This document shows, piece by piece, positions 11,601-19,870 of a DNA stretch of 55,345 bases. The stretch's first letter is position 1; the number at the start of each line of letters is the position of its first letter. This DNA is from Planctomycetaceae bacterium. Its GTDB lineage: Bacteria > Planctomycetota > Planctomycetia > Pirellulales > Thermoguttaceae. The notes beneath the pieces are model-generated. The model saw only the letters and a program-made list of their open reading frames with translations. It searched no databases and was not told the origin of the DNA. Made by a program: the position numbers and the translations under genes. Location of the stretch: NCBI GenBank assembly GCA_031269105.1, contig JAISZO010000034.1:1-55345 (forward strand), read 5' to 3'.

Positions 11601-12685
11601 TCGTGATTCAGGTGTTGATCGGCGAAATCACGTTGAGCGACGCGGACGAATTTGGAATTGAACTCGCTTTGCAAGATCCGTTGTTATTCAAACGAAGCGT
11701 TCTCAGCGAACCGACAATGACGCCTGGTTTCGATTTCAACAATTTAACAACCGGACTCGGCAACAGTTCCGCCGCCGATTCGCTTGCGACGGCGGGAACG
11801 GTCGGAACGCAGATGTTGAGCAATTTTGCAACAGGACGAGTAAACAGCGAGTCCGGTTTCGGCGGATTGGTCTTTTCGGCAAGCAACGACGCGGTCAGCG
11901 TTTTGATTCGCGCGATGCAGGAACGAAGCCGGTTGGAAGTTTTGAGCCGTCCGCAAATTCAGGCGCAGGACAATCAATTAGGAATCGTGTTTATCGGACA
12001 AAGAGTCTCGCGCGCCACAGGAACGGATTCGTCTTACGGAAACATTACGACTCGTACGGAAGACAAAGACGTCGGTTTGTTCTTAGGCGTGATTCCGCGT
12101 ATCAGCAAAGGAGAAAACGGCGAGCCGGACAAAGTCGTCATGCTGATTTCCGTCACGAAGTCCAGCGTCGGCGGCGCAAACGACGGAATGCCGATTGTTT
12201 CCGGCACATCGATCGTTCGCATTCCGAACATCAATCAAACCCGCACGGAAACGATTGTCAGCGCGTTGGACGGCGAAACGGTGCTGCTCGGCGGTTTGAT
12301 CAGTACCGACAAACAACAACTCAACCGCCGCGTGCCGTATTTGTCGGACGTTCCGCTGTTGGGACGGTTGTTCCGTTACGATTACGAGAAGCAAAAACGC
12401 TCGGAACTCATACTTGTTATGCGTCCGCGCATCATCCGTAAAACGGAAGACGCGGAAGAAATCAAACGTGTCGAAGCGGCGCGGATGAGTTGGTGTTTGC
12501 CGGACGCGACGCGAATTCACGGAGATTTTGGCGTTTATAATACGACTTCGCGACGTTCCCAAACGGAAATCGGCAATACGCCGCGTCTCGCGCCGGAGCC
12601 GGTCAATAAAAGCGAATTACAACCGCTGACGACCGCTCCCGCGCCAACGTTTTCCGCCGAAGCGCCCGCGCCGCCGTTACCGTAA
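8654..12685 (+). CDS. Large secretin (type II/III secretion system GspD-like) with multiple N-domains
   Basis: Repeated N-domain motifs (IRVLSDPRTNSLIVQAAPNDYRDMERIIAELD, DTRSNSIVVAGSENDIQFIDLLIRKLD) and a C-terminal secretin domain (VLSRPQIQAQDNQLGIVFIGQRV...ETVLLGGLISTDKQQLNRRVPYLSDVPLLGRLFRY). Confidence 0.88.
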   Translation: MAYDRITTSSKTISHQQQNSNFSRRVSKNTLMETLIIAGVALFFWIFATVVLRAQQPAGFTPLAPQNQNEDVAAQSRWRLEHLRAENAEMTLRQTLPADVAKSVVIQVDSANNSVNFIGTARAVQAASQILQSIDKPQLPPNQDFTQQSSKPQNLTPTPPPILSPSNFSQNLPPPQPVNTPMTSQPITQQQPNRPPIYLNAQTASAPQNPPIPPLEAPISSESNEPGTYFSKPSHLEMISRELRQRYKNHRNIVIDFIPESGKILVWAPQRIHQEIFALMNQTHAWAEIPPGRDPRELEGTLVRFGSGTKSSAANSASSATEKPILESHAPKFTTIEKIEIKLQTLFGQRMTVLPDSNDKVTKYRIAISKPQQTAVCELTLNRPDYRLEVKAPPKIAGEFIALVQAIDQESPEEGYDRKFISVQKTDAEKVKKLLEIYRLKAQPNNSRNLLRRKNWHDTGIRQVSYQEEGGLTGGVTNAGINSLTPDATGALSGDPLLQDATNIQLIAQPETKIQVLSDLDVVIIDAPMNEVQRIIDMIRQLEDISKYAEPQIEVLFLQNVQCQSLYGILNMPLRTSVSPLTGALTTVYLYTEMFAAKQGRVWVIPLLNPNAMLLVGWGQSLEAMKSLIEKLDQPVNSENSILRVVKLESAPATEVAETLTNFFNEQPSPGTLAPGFQPRIRVLSDPRTNSLIVQAAPNDYRDMERIIAELDVPKGGPKLQVRTFKMKSVLAADMVTTLNSALDMAIHGTQDGRLPVVEIILDTPVGRKVIESGFLSETTIASNAGNNTVIVTAPSNCMPLITELITMLDVTPGVAVVKVIPINHSDAETIQKTLQTLIPSQMAGNGGVQLPGSEGGETFIPLKIAIDTRSNSIVVAGSENDIQFIDLLIRKLDQKDAIQRMTKTYQLKNSSASDVSAAVTNYLQKRAELQNAEVISPYQKLESAAIVVPEPVSNVLVINAAEEYMKEIEDIIKVLDQEPPQVVIQVLIGEITLSDADEFGIELALQDPLLFKRSVLSEPTMTPGFDFNNLTTGLGNSSAADSLATAGTVGTQMLSNFATGRVNSESGFGGLVFSASNDAVSVLIRAMQERSRLEVLSRPQIQAQDNQLGIVFIGQRVSRATGTDSSYGNITTRTEDKDVGLFLGVIPRISKGENGEPDKVVMLISVTKSSVGGANDGMPIVSGTSIVRIPNINQTRTETIVSALDGETVLLGGLISTDKQQLNRRVPYLSDVPLLGRLFRYDYEKQKRSELILVMRPRIIRKTEDAEEIKRVEAARMSWCLPDATRIHGDFGVYNTTSRRSQTEIGNTPRLAPEPVNKSELQPLTTAPAPTFSAEAPAPPLP

Positions 12686-12699
12686 ATCCAATCATTCCG

Positions 12700-13070
12700 A
12701 AAATCCGCCGGGAATTACGGATTCCCGCCGACTTACCGGGAATACCAAAATGGCAGCCCGAAACGTAAACAAGGGGTGAACCGTCGCTTACGCTTCGATC
12801 TGCTATGATGAGGAGTCAGGGTACAGGGAACAGAAACCAGTGTTGGTTTTCAACATGCGAAAGTACGGCAAGCCAATATTGGTATCTGGAACCTGCAACC
12901 TAAAACAAAATTCCCCTCTTTGGAGGGACGCCCGTCGGCGTAGCCGACTGACGGGGTGGTTCGCGACTTTAGGGACGTCAGCGACTTAAACGATTGTTTG
13001 AGACAACAAGGACGTCGCCGGAAGAGAGTCGCCAAAGTCCCAAGATTGGACGGCGGCAAGCATTATTCCA
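12700..13070. repeat. Intergenic repeat block with palindromes
   Basis: Contains TTCCCCTCTTTGGAGGGACGCCCGTCGGCGTAGCCGACTGACGGGGTGG and CCCGAAACGTAAACAAGGGGTGAACCGTCGCTTACGCTTCG, which relate to other words in the window. Confidence 0.4.
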
Positions 13071-13093
13071 TAAAAATTTATTTTTCCAAAATC

Positions 13094-14710
13094 ATGAAAA
13101 CGCAACATAATATTTCACTGTTCTTTTTTGTCTTATTGACAATAATCGGATACGGCGTTTGCGGTTGTTCGTCGCCGGTTTCAACGCGAAAAATCGAGTT
13201 TTACAATCCGTTTTTAGTCAATCGTCCGCACCGCGCCGCGAAAATGACGGGACTTTGGGAAGCGAAACAACGGATAAAAAAATCGGGAAGTATTCGCGGC
13301 TTTCAAGGCGAAATCATTTTTTTTCGCGATGAGAAAATGGAAAAATCAACCGCAGTGGACGGAACGTTGACCGTTTATCTTTTTAATTCCGACAAAAGCG
13401 TCGGAGAGAATAGGAACATTGACGGTATCCAACCGGAAGGCGCATATACTTTCGACTCCAATACGTTGAGAAAAAGCGTTGAGAAAAATAAAAAATCGAA
13501 ACTGATCAGCTATGGAGTTTGGCTTCCTTACGATCAGGCGCCCGGCGATGAGAAAAATTTTGTCATTCTCGCGAAATTTGAAGGTAAAGAAGAAGACGGC
13601 GAATTGATTTTTTCCGACCAAATTCCTATCCATTTACCCGGCAGACCTGTTGCCGCGAAATCGGAAAAGAACGTCGCGAAAACTATTGAAAGATCGGAAA
13701 TTCAGCCGGTTGGCGACACGGTTTCCGTCAACGGTTTTGACGGTTTCAACGCGATACGTCACGCCGATTACAACGATTCCGTCAATTTCAACGGCGTTCA
13801 AATGACGGCTTACGGCGAAGCGGTTCAACGTTTGCAATCGGGAATGAACGCGGCGGAGATTTCGCGTTCTTCGGACAAGTTAATGTTGCCGCCGAGCGTT
13901 TTGCGTCAAATTCTTCAAACGCCGCAAAATTCCGACGCGGAAAAAAACAAAAACTCTTCGCCGTTCCATTCGGAAAAAACGTCAACGTTGCCCGATGAAA
14001 TTCGCACGCCCGCAATTGGTTTCGGCGGCGGAGACGCGGCAAATACGTATTCTTCGTCAAACGATCAACGTTTTGCGGCGCTCGGTTTTGGAAACGGCGC
14101 TCCGCCGGCGAACGCGCCGAACAATCAATACGCGGCAAATCCCGCGCCATACCGCAATTCCCTGCCGGAAGAAATGTCGCCGGAACGTTTGACGCGGTTT
14201 CGTCCGAATGTTACGGGAATCGGCACGCAAATCAATCAACGGATGCAGGAGGGATTGTATGCGGATCGGCGTCAATCGTTCAACAACGCCGCAACGTCTC
14301 CCGCGAATTTCAACAACGACGAGATTCAGCAAGTTTCTTACGTTGCGACAAATCCGCAAACGTCCGCAACTCAAACGGCAAAGCGTCAGGAAATGCATCA
14401 GGCGATGGCTCGCATGATGATGGAGCAGGAACAACGCCGCAATTGGAATCAAGCGAATCCGTTGGGATTCAGCAATTACAACGCGAATACATTTCCGACC
14501 GATCAAAGCCGCGTGACGGTGACGGATCGTTATCCGTCGTGGGGAATGATTCCTTCGCAAACGGAACGGCAAGCTAATCAATTTTCGCCGAATCAAATTC
14601 CGAATACTTTGCAATCTTCTTATGTTGAATCAGAATGGGGTTCCGCCCTTGAAGGCGTTTCGTCAAGCCGTGAAACGCAAGTGTTCTATTCGCCGACCGT
14701 GAGGAGATAA
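13094..14710 (+). CDS. Hypothetical lipoprotein, Asn/Gln-rich C-terminal half
   Basis: MKTQHNISLFFFVLLTIIGYGVCGCSSP lipobox; in-frame ATG at 13094 inside the longer ORF. Confidence 0.7.
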   Translation: MKTQHNISLFFFVLLTIIGYGVCGCSSPVSTRKIEFYNPFLVNRPHRAAKMTGLWEAKQRIKKSGSIRGFQGEIIFFRDEKMEKSTAVDGTLTVYLFNSDKSVGENRNIDGIQPEGAYTFDSNTLRKSVEKNKKSKLISYGVWLPYDQAPGDEKNFVILAKFEGKEEDGELIFSDQIPIHLPGRPVAAKSEKNVAKTIERSEIQPVGDTVSVNGFDGFNAIRHADYNDSVNFNGVQMTAYGEAVQRLQSGMNAAEISRSSDKLMLPPSVLRQILQTPQNSDAEKNKNSSPFHSEKTSTLPDEIRTPAIGFGGGDAANTYSSSNDQRFAALGFGNGAPPANAPNNQYAANPAPYRNSLPEEMSPERLTRFRPNVTGIGTQINQRMQEGLYADRRQSFNNAATSPANFNNDEIQQVSYVATNPQTSATQTAKRQEMHQAMARMMMEQEQRRNWNQANPLGFSNYNANTFPTDQSRVTVTDRYPSWGMIPSQTERQANQFSPNQIPNTLQSSYVESEWGSALEGVSSSRETQVFYSPTVRR

Positions 14711-14927
14711 CAAAATCAGAAAATGAATCGTTAAAGAAAATGCGAGACATTCACTCTGAAAAGCGCCAAAATTTGAATTATCAGAAAAGAGAGGGGGAAT
14801 TTAGAGGTATCTGTAAACAAATTGACAAAACTTTTTAGAATAAAATCATTGTTTCCCTCATTTTAATCGTCGCTTTTTGACTCATAAATTTTTTTTCAAA
14901 AAAATTTCAATTTTCCGACAATTCGTA

Positions 14928-14955
14928 TTGACGTCGCGGATTATTTGTTCATAAT
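14928..14955 (+). promoter_or_regulatory. Sigma70-like promoter
   Basis: TTGACG-N16-CATAAT, about 95 bp upstream of the ATG at 15049 of the first DUF1559 reading frame. Confidence 0.4.
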
Positions 14956-15101
14956 AAAGATTAATACACTTTACTGAAATGATAAGATCGCTGTGATTTT
15001 TGTCATTTCAATTTCAAAAAACAAAAAAATGTAGAAGGAGTTTCGACTATGAAAAAGTTGAACAAAGCGTTTGATTTTCTTGAACTTCGGCAGAATGTAT
15101 C

Positions 15102-15113
15102 GGGGGGGGGGGG
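15102..15113. repeat. G12 homopolymer tract
   Basis: 12 consecutive G residues read directly at 15102-15113. Confidence 0.95.
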
Positions 15114-15251
15114 TACGTAATATGGCTAATAAGCCGTGTTTTACGTACTCTAACGCTCTTTTTTGCCCGCGTTATTACGAGTATTTTTGCCCGTATAATT
15201 GCGTGCATTTCTCTCCTTTCGTGCGCTTTTGCCCGTTTCGGAAAACAATCT

Positions 15252-16283
15252 TTGATTCGTCGGGCGTTCACGCTTGTCGAATTGCTGGTTGTGATTGCGA
15301 TCATTGGCGTGTTAATCGCACTTTTGTTGCCGGCTGTTCAAGCCGCGCGGGAAGCGGCAAGACGGATGCAATGTACGAATAACCTCAAACAAATGGGGCT
15401 TGCGGTTCATAACTTCCACGATTCACGGCGTGCTTTACCGCCGCTGACCGTCTGGATTCACAAGCCGGGAATCTACCTGTTCCTGTTTCCTTACGCGGAA
15501 CAGCAACAGATGTACGACTTTATTGTCAATCGCGGGATTCTCACCTGCACCGGCACGTCCAACGTCAATGGAAATCAACACTATCCTTATTTTCCCGACG
15601 GAAGTGCAGGAATGCAGCAACTCACTTCGCAGGAACGAAGCGGGTTCAATATTGGTTGGGTACGTTGTCCTTCCGCAGGTATTGAAGCGACGACCAATTA
15701 TGCCGCGACCAATAGTTACGTTGTTCCTCTGGTCTATGCGGGAGATAACAACTGGACAAACTCCTACAAAATGACGACGGACAGTAACCAAAGTAACGGT
15801 CCGTTTCGCGCCGCCCAAGTGACCGGCTCGGGAGCCAATAACGACTTGTCCGATCACAACAAGATCAGAAGTTGGCAGCCTCGCGGCGACACGATGGCGT
15901 CGTGGTCGGACGGAACGTCCAATCAGATTATCTTTGCGGAAAAGCACGTTCCTGCATGGGCGCGTAAAAAAGCCAATAATCAGGCGTATTCCTGGAACGG
16001 AAGTTATCTGATGAGTTGGACGGATTACCGCGCGGGCGGATACGCCCGGCTTGTAACCAATCAAGCCGATCTGATTGCGCCGGCGCCGAATAGCATTGCG
16101 GTCGATACGCAGCTTCCTTCGTCGGGAACTTCGGCGCAGTATTTTTACGGCAGTTATCACGCCGGAACGCTGAACGTGCTGCTCGGCGACGGCAGCGTGC
16201 AAGGCGTTTCTAAAACAGTGGATCCGCAGGCGTTTTACGACAATTGCAATACGTCCGACGGGAAAACGTCAAAATTGCTGTAA
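15252..16283 (+). CDS. DUF1559 domain-containing, prepilin-type N-terminal methylation protein (5' part probably frameshifted; likely full gene 15049-16283)
   Basis: [45 protein letters not shown] and C-terminal [19 protein letters not shown]. The frame is open upstream to 15084, and an ATG with RBS-like AGAAGGAG lies at 15049 in another frame, separated by G12. Confidence 0.88.
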   Translation: MIRRAFTLVELLVVIAIIGVLIALLLPAVQAAREAARRMQCTNNLKQMGLAVHNFHDSRRALPPLTVWIHKPGIYLFLFPYAEQQQMYDFIVNRGILTCTGTSNVNGNQHYPYFPDGSAGMQQLTSQERSGFNIGWVRCPSAGIEATTNYAATNSYVVPLVYAGDNNWTNSYKMTTDSNQSNGPFRAAQVTGSGANNDLSDHNKIRSWQPRGDTMASWSDGTSNQIIFAEKHVPAWARKKANNQAYSWNGSYLMSWTDYRAGGYARLVTNQADLIAPAPNSIAVDTQLPSSGTSAQYFYGSYHAGTLNVLLGDGSVQGVSKTVDPQAFYDNCNTSDGKTSKLL

Positions 16284-16290
16284 ACGAGAG

Positions 16291-16372
16291 GTCTAAACTA
16301 TGATTTTTATGATTGACGTGATTTTAAAAAATCATTAAGAATCAATAAAATCACAAAAATCATAGTTCAGAC
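16291..16372. repeat. Long imperfect inverted repeat 3' of a DUF1559 gene
   Basis: GTCTAAACTATGATTTTTATGATT ... AATCACAAAAATCATAGTTCAGAC. Confidence 0.7.
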
Positions 16373-16415
16373 GTAAATAAAACTCAATGGAATCAAAAAC
16401 ATAAAGGAGCAAATT

Positions 16416-17471
16416 ATGCTGAAAAAACTTTCTCAAGCGATCAGAAAAGTCTTACAAAAAGGTTTTCGCGGCGGCTTTACGCTGGTCGAACTTCTGGTGG
16501 TGATTGCCATCATCGGAGTTTTGATCGCGTTACTTTTGCCCGCCGTTCAAGCCGCGCGTGAAGCGGCGCGGCGGATGCAGTGCGCCAATCATCTCAAACA
16601 ATACGGGCTTGCCATGCACACCTATATGGACGCATGGCGTCAGTACCTTCCCTGCGGAAACTCCCATCCGACCGGCGGTTTTCAGGGAACGCAGCAACGT
16701 CACACATGGATGCCGCGCATTTGGCCCTACATCGAGCAGCAGGCGCTGTACAGTCAGTACCGTTTCGATATCGGCTTTTACGCATCGCCGAACAACGAAG
16801 ACAATCAAACGGCGATCACGCCGACCAGCAGTAAAGTTTCGATTTACTATTGTCCGTCGGATCGTCCCGGCGCGATGTGGACGGGCGACGTAAATTACTG
16901 CTGCCGCGCAAACTACGTAACCAATATGGGAAACGATTGGTTCTGGCACGGAACCTCAACAGCCGGCGCTCCGTATCCTTATAAACTGGACACGGCGACA
17001 AATCGCTGGACAGGTGCGCCGTTTTATCTCAATATCTATGTGGACGCATCGGAAATTTCCGACGGGCTTTCCAATACGATGTTTTTGTCGGAACTTTTGT
17101 GTGCGGAAGATAATCATTTTGATTTTCGCGGATATATTTTTAATGACGAGGGTCCCGGCGCGTCGTATATGACGGTGACAGGTCCTAATTCCCGCACACC
17201 GGATGCTTGTATTTGTAAAGGGAGCGGAAGTGAAGCCACATCTGCTCCCTCAACTATTGCTACTGCGTCGCTCTCTACAAAAATGCCTTGTACAAATCTT
17301 GTTGGAAGTGCGACCGGTGATGAACGATGGCAAACCGCACGCAGTAAACATACCGGCGGTGTGAACGTTTGTCTTGGTGACGGTTCGGGAACGTTTGTTT
17401 CGGAAACGATAGCTATCGACGTTTGGCGCGCGATCGGCTCTGCGCACGGCGGCGAAAGTAAAGGGCTGTAA
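16416..17471 (+). CDS. DUF1559 domain-containing, prepilin-type N-terminal methylation protein
   Basis: [45 protein letters not shown] and C-terminal VCLGDGSGTFVSETIAIDVWRAIGSAHGGE. Confidence 0.93.
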   Translation: MLKKLSQAIRKVLQKGFRGGFTLVELLVVIAIIGVLIALLLPAVQAAREAARRMQCANHLKQYGLAMHTYMDAWRQYLPCGNSHPTGGFQGTQQRHTWMPRIWPYIEQQALYSQYRFDIGFYASPNNEDNQTAITPTSSKVSIYYCPSDRPGAMWTGDVNYCCRANYVTNMGNDWFWHGTSTAGAPYPYKLDTATNRWTGAPFYLNIYVDASEISDGLSNTMFLSELLCAEDNHFDFRGYIFNDEGPGASYMTVTGPNSRTPDACICKGSGSEATSAPSTIATASLSTKMPCTNLVGSATGDERWQTARSKHTGGVNVCLGDGSGTFVSETIAIDVWRAIGSAHGGESKGL

Positions 17472-17476
17472 GATAT

Positions 17477-17559
17477 TTGTCTGAACTGTGATTTTTATGA
17501 TTCGTATGATTGCTAGGATTAACTATGATTTTGGATCATAAAAATCATAGTTAAGACAA
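17477..17559. repeat. Long imperfect inverted repeat 3' of the second DUF1559 gene
   Basis: TTGTCTGAACTGTGATTTTTATGATTC ... GGATCATAAAAATCATAGTTAAGACAA, same core as 16291-16372. Confidence 0.7.
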
Positions 17560-17609
17560 TTTAACTTCTCAACAATCACAATTGAAAAGGAATGTTTTAA
17601 CATTTAACA

Positions 17610-18050
17610 ATGAAAAAAAACGCGATACTGATTTGTTCTTTATTACTTTTCACGATTTTGCCAACCGGATGCGCCAAAAAACGGACGGAAGTAACGATTA
17701 CCGGAACGGTGACGGTTGCGGGAAAACCGGTGGACTCAGGAATGATTCAATTTATTCCGGTCAATCAGGATTCGTTTGAAGGCGGCGGAATCATCGCAAA
17801 CGGAAAATTCACCGCAACCGTTCCTTACGGCGAACTTCACGTCCGGTTTCGCGGCAACGAGTATTTGAAGAAAGACGCGCAAGGCAATCCGCTTGGCGGC
17901 AAAGACGAAACGGATAAAGACGGCATGCGTTCTTACACGCCGCCGCCAACCCGACAAATGATCCCCGACAAATACTGGTTCGGCAACGAAGCGACAACGA
18001 CCGTAATCACCGGAAAAGAAGAGTTCAACTTCGATCTGGAAGCCAAGTAA
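17610..18050 (+). CDS. Lipoprotein with carboxypeptidase-regulatory/transthyretin-like domain
   Basis: MKKNAILICSLLLFTILPTGCAKK lipobox; VTITGTVTVAGKPVDSGMIQFIPV beta-sandwich pattern. Confidence 0.75.
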   Translation: MKKNAILICSLLLFTILPTGCAKKRTEVTITGTVTVAGKPVDSGMIQFIPVNQDSFEGGGIIANGKFTATVPYGELHVRFRGNEYLKKDAQGNPLGGKDETDKDGMRSYTPPPTRQMIPDKYWFGNEATTTVITGKEEFNFDLEAK

Positions 18051-18392
18051 GTTAAAAGCTAAAAGTGAAAAATGGCGTTCTGAAACGTAAGCGACGTTTA
18101 AACTCTCGCCGACGTTTTGGGACGCCATTTGCCGTACTTTTCGTGTTGAAAACCAACACGGATACTTGACTTTTCATTTTTCACCGGTTTTTCCATAAAA
18201 AAAAGGGTTTGTAAAAAAATATCGCCGCGGCTTTTTTAAAAGCTAAAATAGAATTGGCGAGGGATGGTTGAAATACTTCGTCCGGTTTCAGGGCGATTTT
18301 CCTCGATACGCAAGATGCAAATTACGCGCGGCGCGAAAAACGCATGACGCATCAGGAAAACGTCTCAACACGTAGTATTCGGAGTAAATGTC

Positions 18393-18800
18393 ATGCAAAA
18401 AACGGTTCTGGTTGTCAATGAAGATCAGGAACGGCTCATGAAGATTGCCTCGTATTGGCACGACGAGCCGTGGCGAACAATCACCGTTCCAACCGCGCAA
18501 GAAGCAATCGACGTTTTGGACGACGTTCCTGTCGATATGGTGATTGTGCAGGAAAATATGAATTGGATCAGCGGGACGGAATTTTTGAAACTCACTTGCC
18601 ATTCCTATCCCAAAATGATTCGCGTTTTACTCACGGACGATGCAACGGAGAAAAGTGTTTTGTCCGAATCTCGTTGGTCGCCAAAATTTCACGCCTCAAA
18701 CCGGATTCATCATTTTTCGCCGTATCCCTGCGACTCGGAATACATGACGCAGGTGGTTTACGCCATGTTCGGAATGGAACGGGAAGAAATTGCTTATTAA
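18393..18800 (+). CDS. Response-regulator receiver-like protein (degenerate REC)
   Basis: KTVLVVNEDQERLMKIAS..AQEAIDVLDDVPVDMVIVQENMNWISGTEFLKLT..MIRVLLTDDA; the phosphoacceptor position reads Q (VIVQENM) rather than D. Confidence 0.65.
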   Translation: MQKTVLVVNEDQERLMKIASYWHDEPWRTITVPTAQEAIDVLDDVPVDMVIVQENMNWISGTEFLKLTCHSYPKMIRVLLTDDATEKSVLSESRWSPKFHASNRIHHFSPYPCDSEYMTQVVYAMFGMEREEIAY

Positions 18801-18864
18801 CCAAACAGAAACGCTTTCGTTAAATCGCTCATTCGTTTACCCCATCTGAAAAAAGAGGAACACA

Positions 18865-19806
18865 ATGTCAATCGTTACCGAGAACCCGCAAATTCAAGAA
18901 ACTCGCGGAAAAGAAGAACTCCAGAATATGTTTCGGGCGGAACAACTTCCTGCAATGCCGCACAGCGCGTTGATCGTGTTGCAATTAGACAACGATTTAT
19001 CGAAAGTCAACATCAACGATCTTGTTCGTCCGATTGAAGCCGATCTCGGATTGACAACGCAAGTGTTGAAATTTTTGAACTCCGCGTTTTTCGGATTTCA
19101 GAACGCAATTTCAAGTATTAAGCAAGGAATTGCGCTTGCCGGAATCCGCACGGTGAAAAATTTTGTTTTGTGGAAAGCGGTGTTCAGCTTGATTCCCAAA
19201 ACAGCCGATTCGTTTTTTGACGTAAAACTTCTCTGGCAAGATTCGTTACGGCGAGCGTTATTTGCTCGTAAGTTGCTTGTCCTGCTCGGACGCGGCGATG
19301 AAGATTTGACGTTTGCCGGCGCGTTGTTGCAAGATATGGCGATTCCGCTTTTGCTGAAAAAACGTCCGCAACCGACAAGCGGTTTGATTCAGGAATTAAA
19401 ACGCCGTCCGAATTACCGACTTTCCGATTTAGAACAAGAAATGTTCGGCTGGACGCATGCCGACGCGGCGGAAATTATATGCCAAAGCTGGAAAATTCCC
19501 AAAGACCTTTCGTCATTCATGGCAAATCACACGCAAATTGAACCGTTCATGGACGAACCAACTCGCAACCCGGAACAATTATCGGTTTCGTTATCCGCGC
19601 TATTGCCGTCGGTCGTGAATACGCATTGGTTTGAAGAAGAAAAATTGCGTCATTATCTTAACGTTCTTTTCCCAACCAAGCCGAACATTTTAGAAAATCT
19701 TTTTGAACAGGTCGATAAAGAATTTGATCAATACGCCGTCGTTTTACAGATTTCGCGTCCGAAAATTACGCTTATCGACCAGTTCCAGGTAAAAAAGATG
19801 CGTTAG
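18865..19806 (+). CDS. HDOD domain-containing protein
   Basis: LPAMPHSALIVLQLDNDLSKVNINDLVRPIEADLGLTTQVLKFLNSAFFGFQNAISSIKQGIALAGIRTVKNFVL. Confidence 0.88.
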   Translation: MSIVTENPQIQETRGKEELQNMFRAEQLPAMPHSALIVLQLDNDLSKVNINDLVRPIEADLGLTTQVLKFLNSAFFGFQNAISSIKQGIALAGIRTVKNFVLWKAVFSLIPKTADSFFDVKLLWQDSLRRALFARKLLVLLGRGDEDLTFAGALLQDMAIPLLLKKRPQPTSGLIQELKRRPNYRLSDLEQEMFGWTHADAAEIICQSWKIPKDLSSFMANHTQIEPFMDEPTRNPEQLSVSLSALLPSVVNTHWFEEEKLRHYLNVLFPTKPNILENLFEQVDKEFDQYAVVLQISRPKITLIDQFQVKKMR

Positions 19807-19870
19807 CGATTCTTTTGTATTTGGGATCGATATGTTGTCGGAACGGTATTTCCGCCGACTGTTTGAGTCG

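Noticed and set aside
12850-13059. 69-aa minus-strand ORF
   Set aside because: Lies in a palindromic repeat block; the translation looks like repeat-derived sequence, not a protein.
15435-16202. 255-aa minus-strand ORF antisense to the DUF1559 gene
   Set aside because: Shadow ORF; sense strand has a clear DUF1559 protein.
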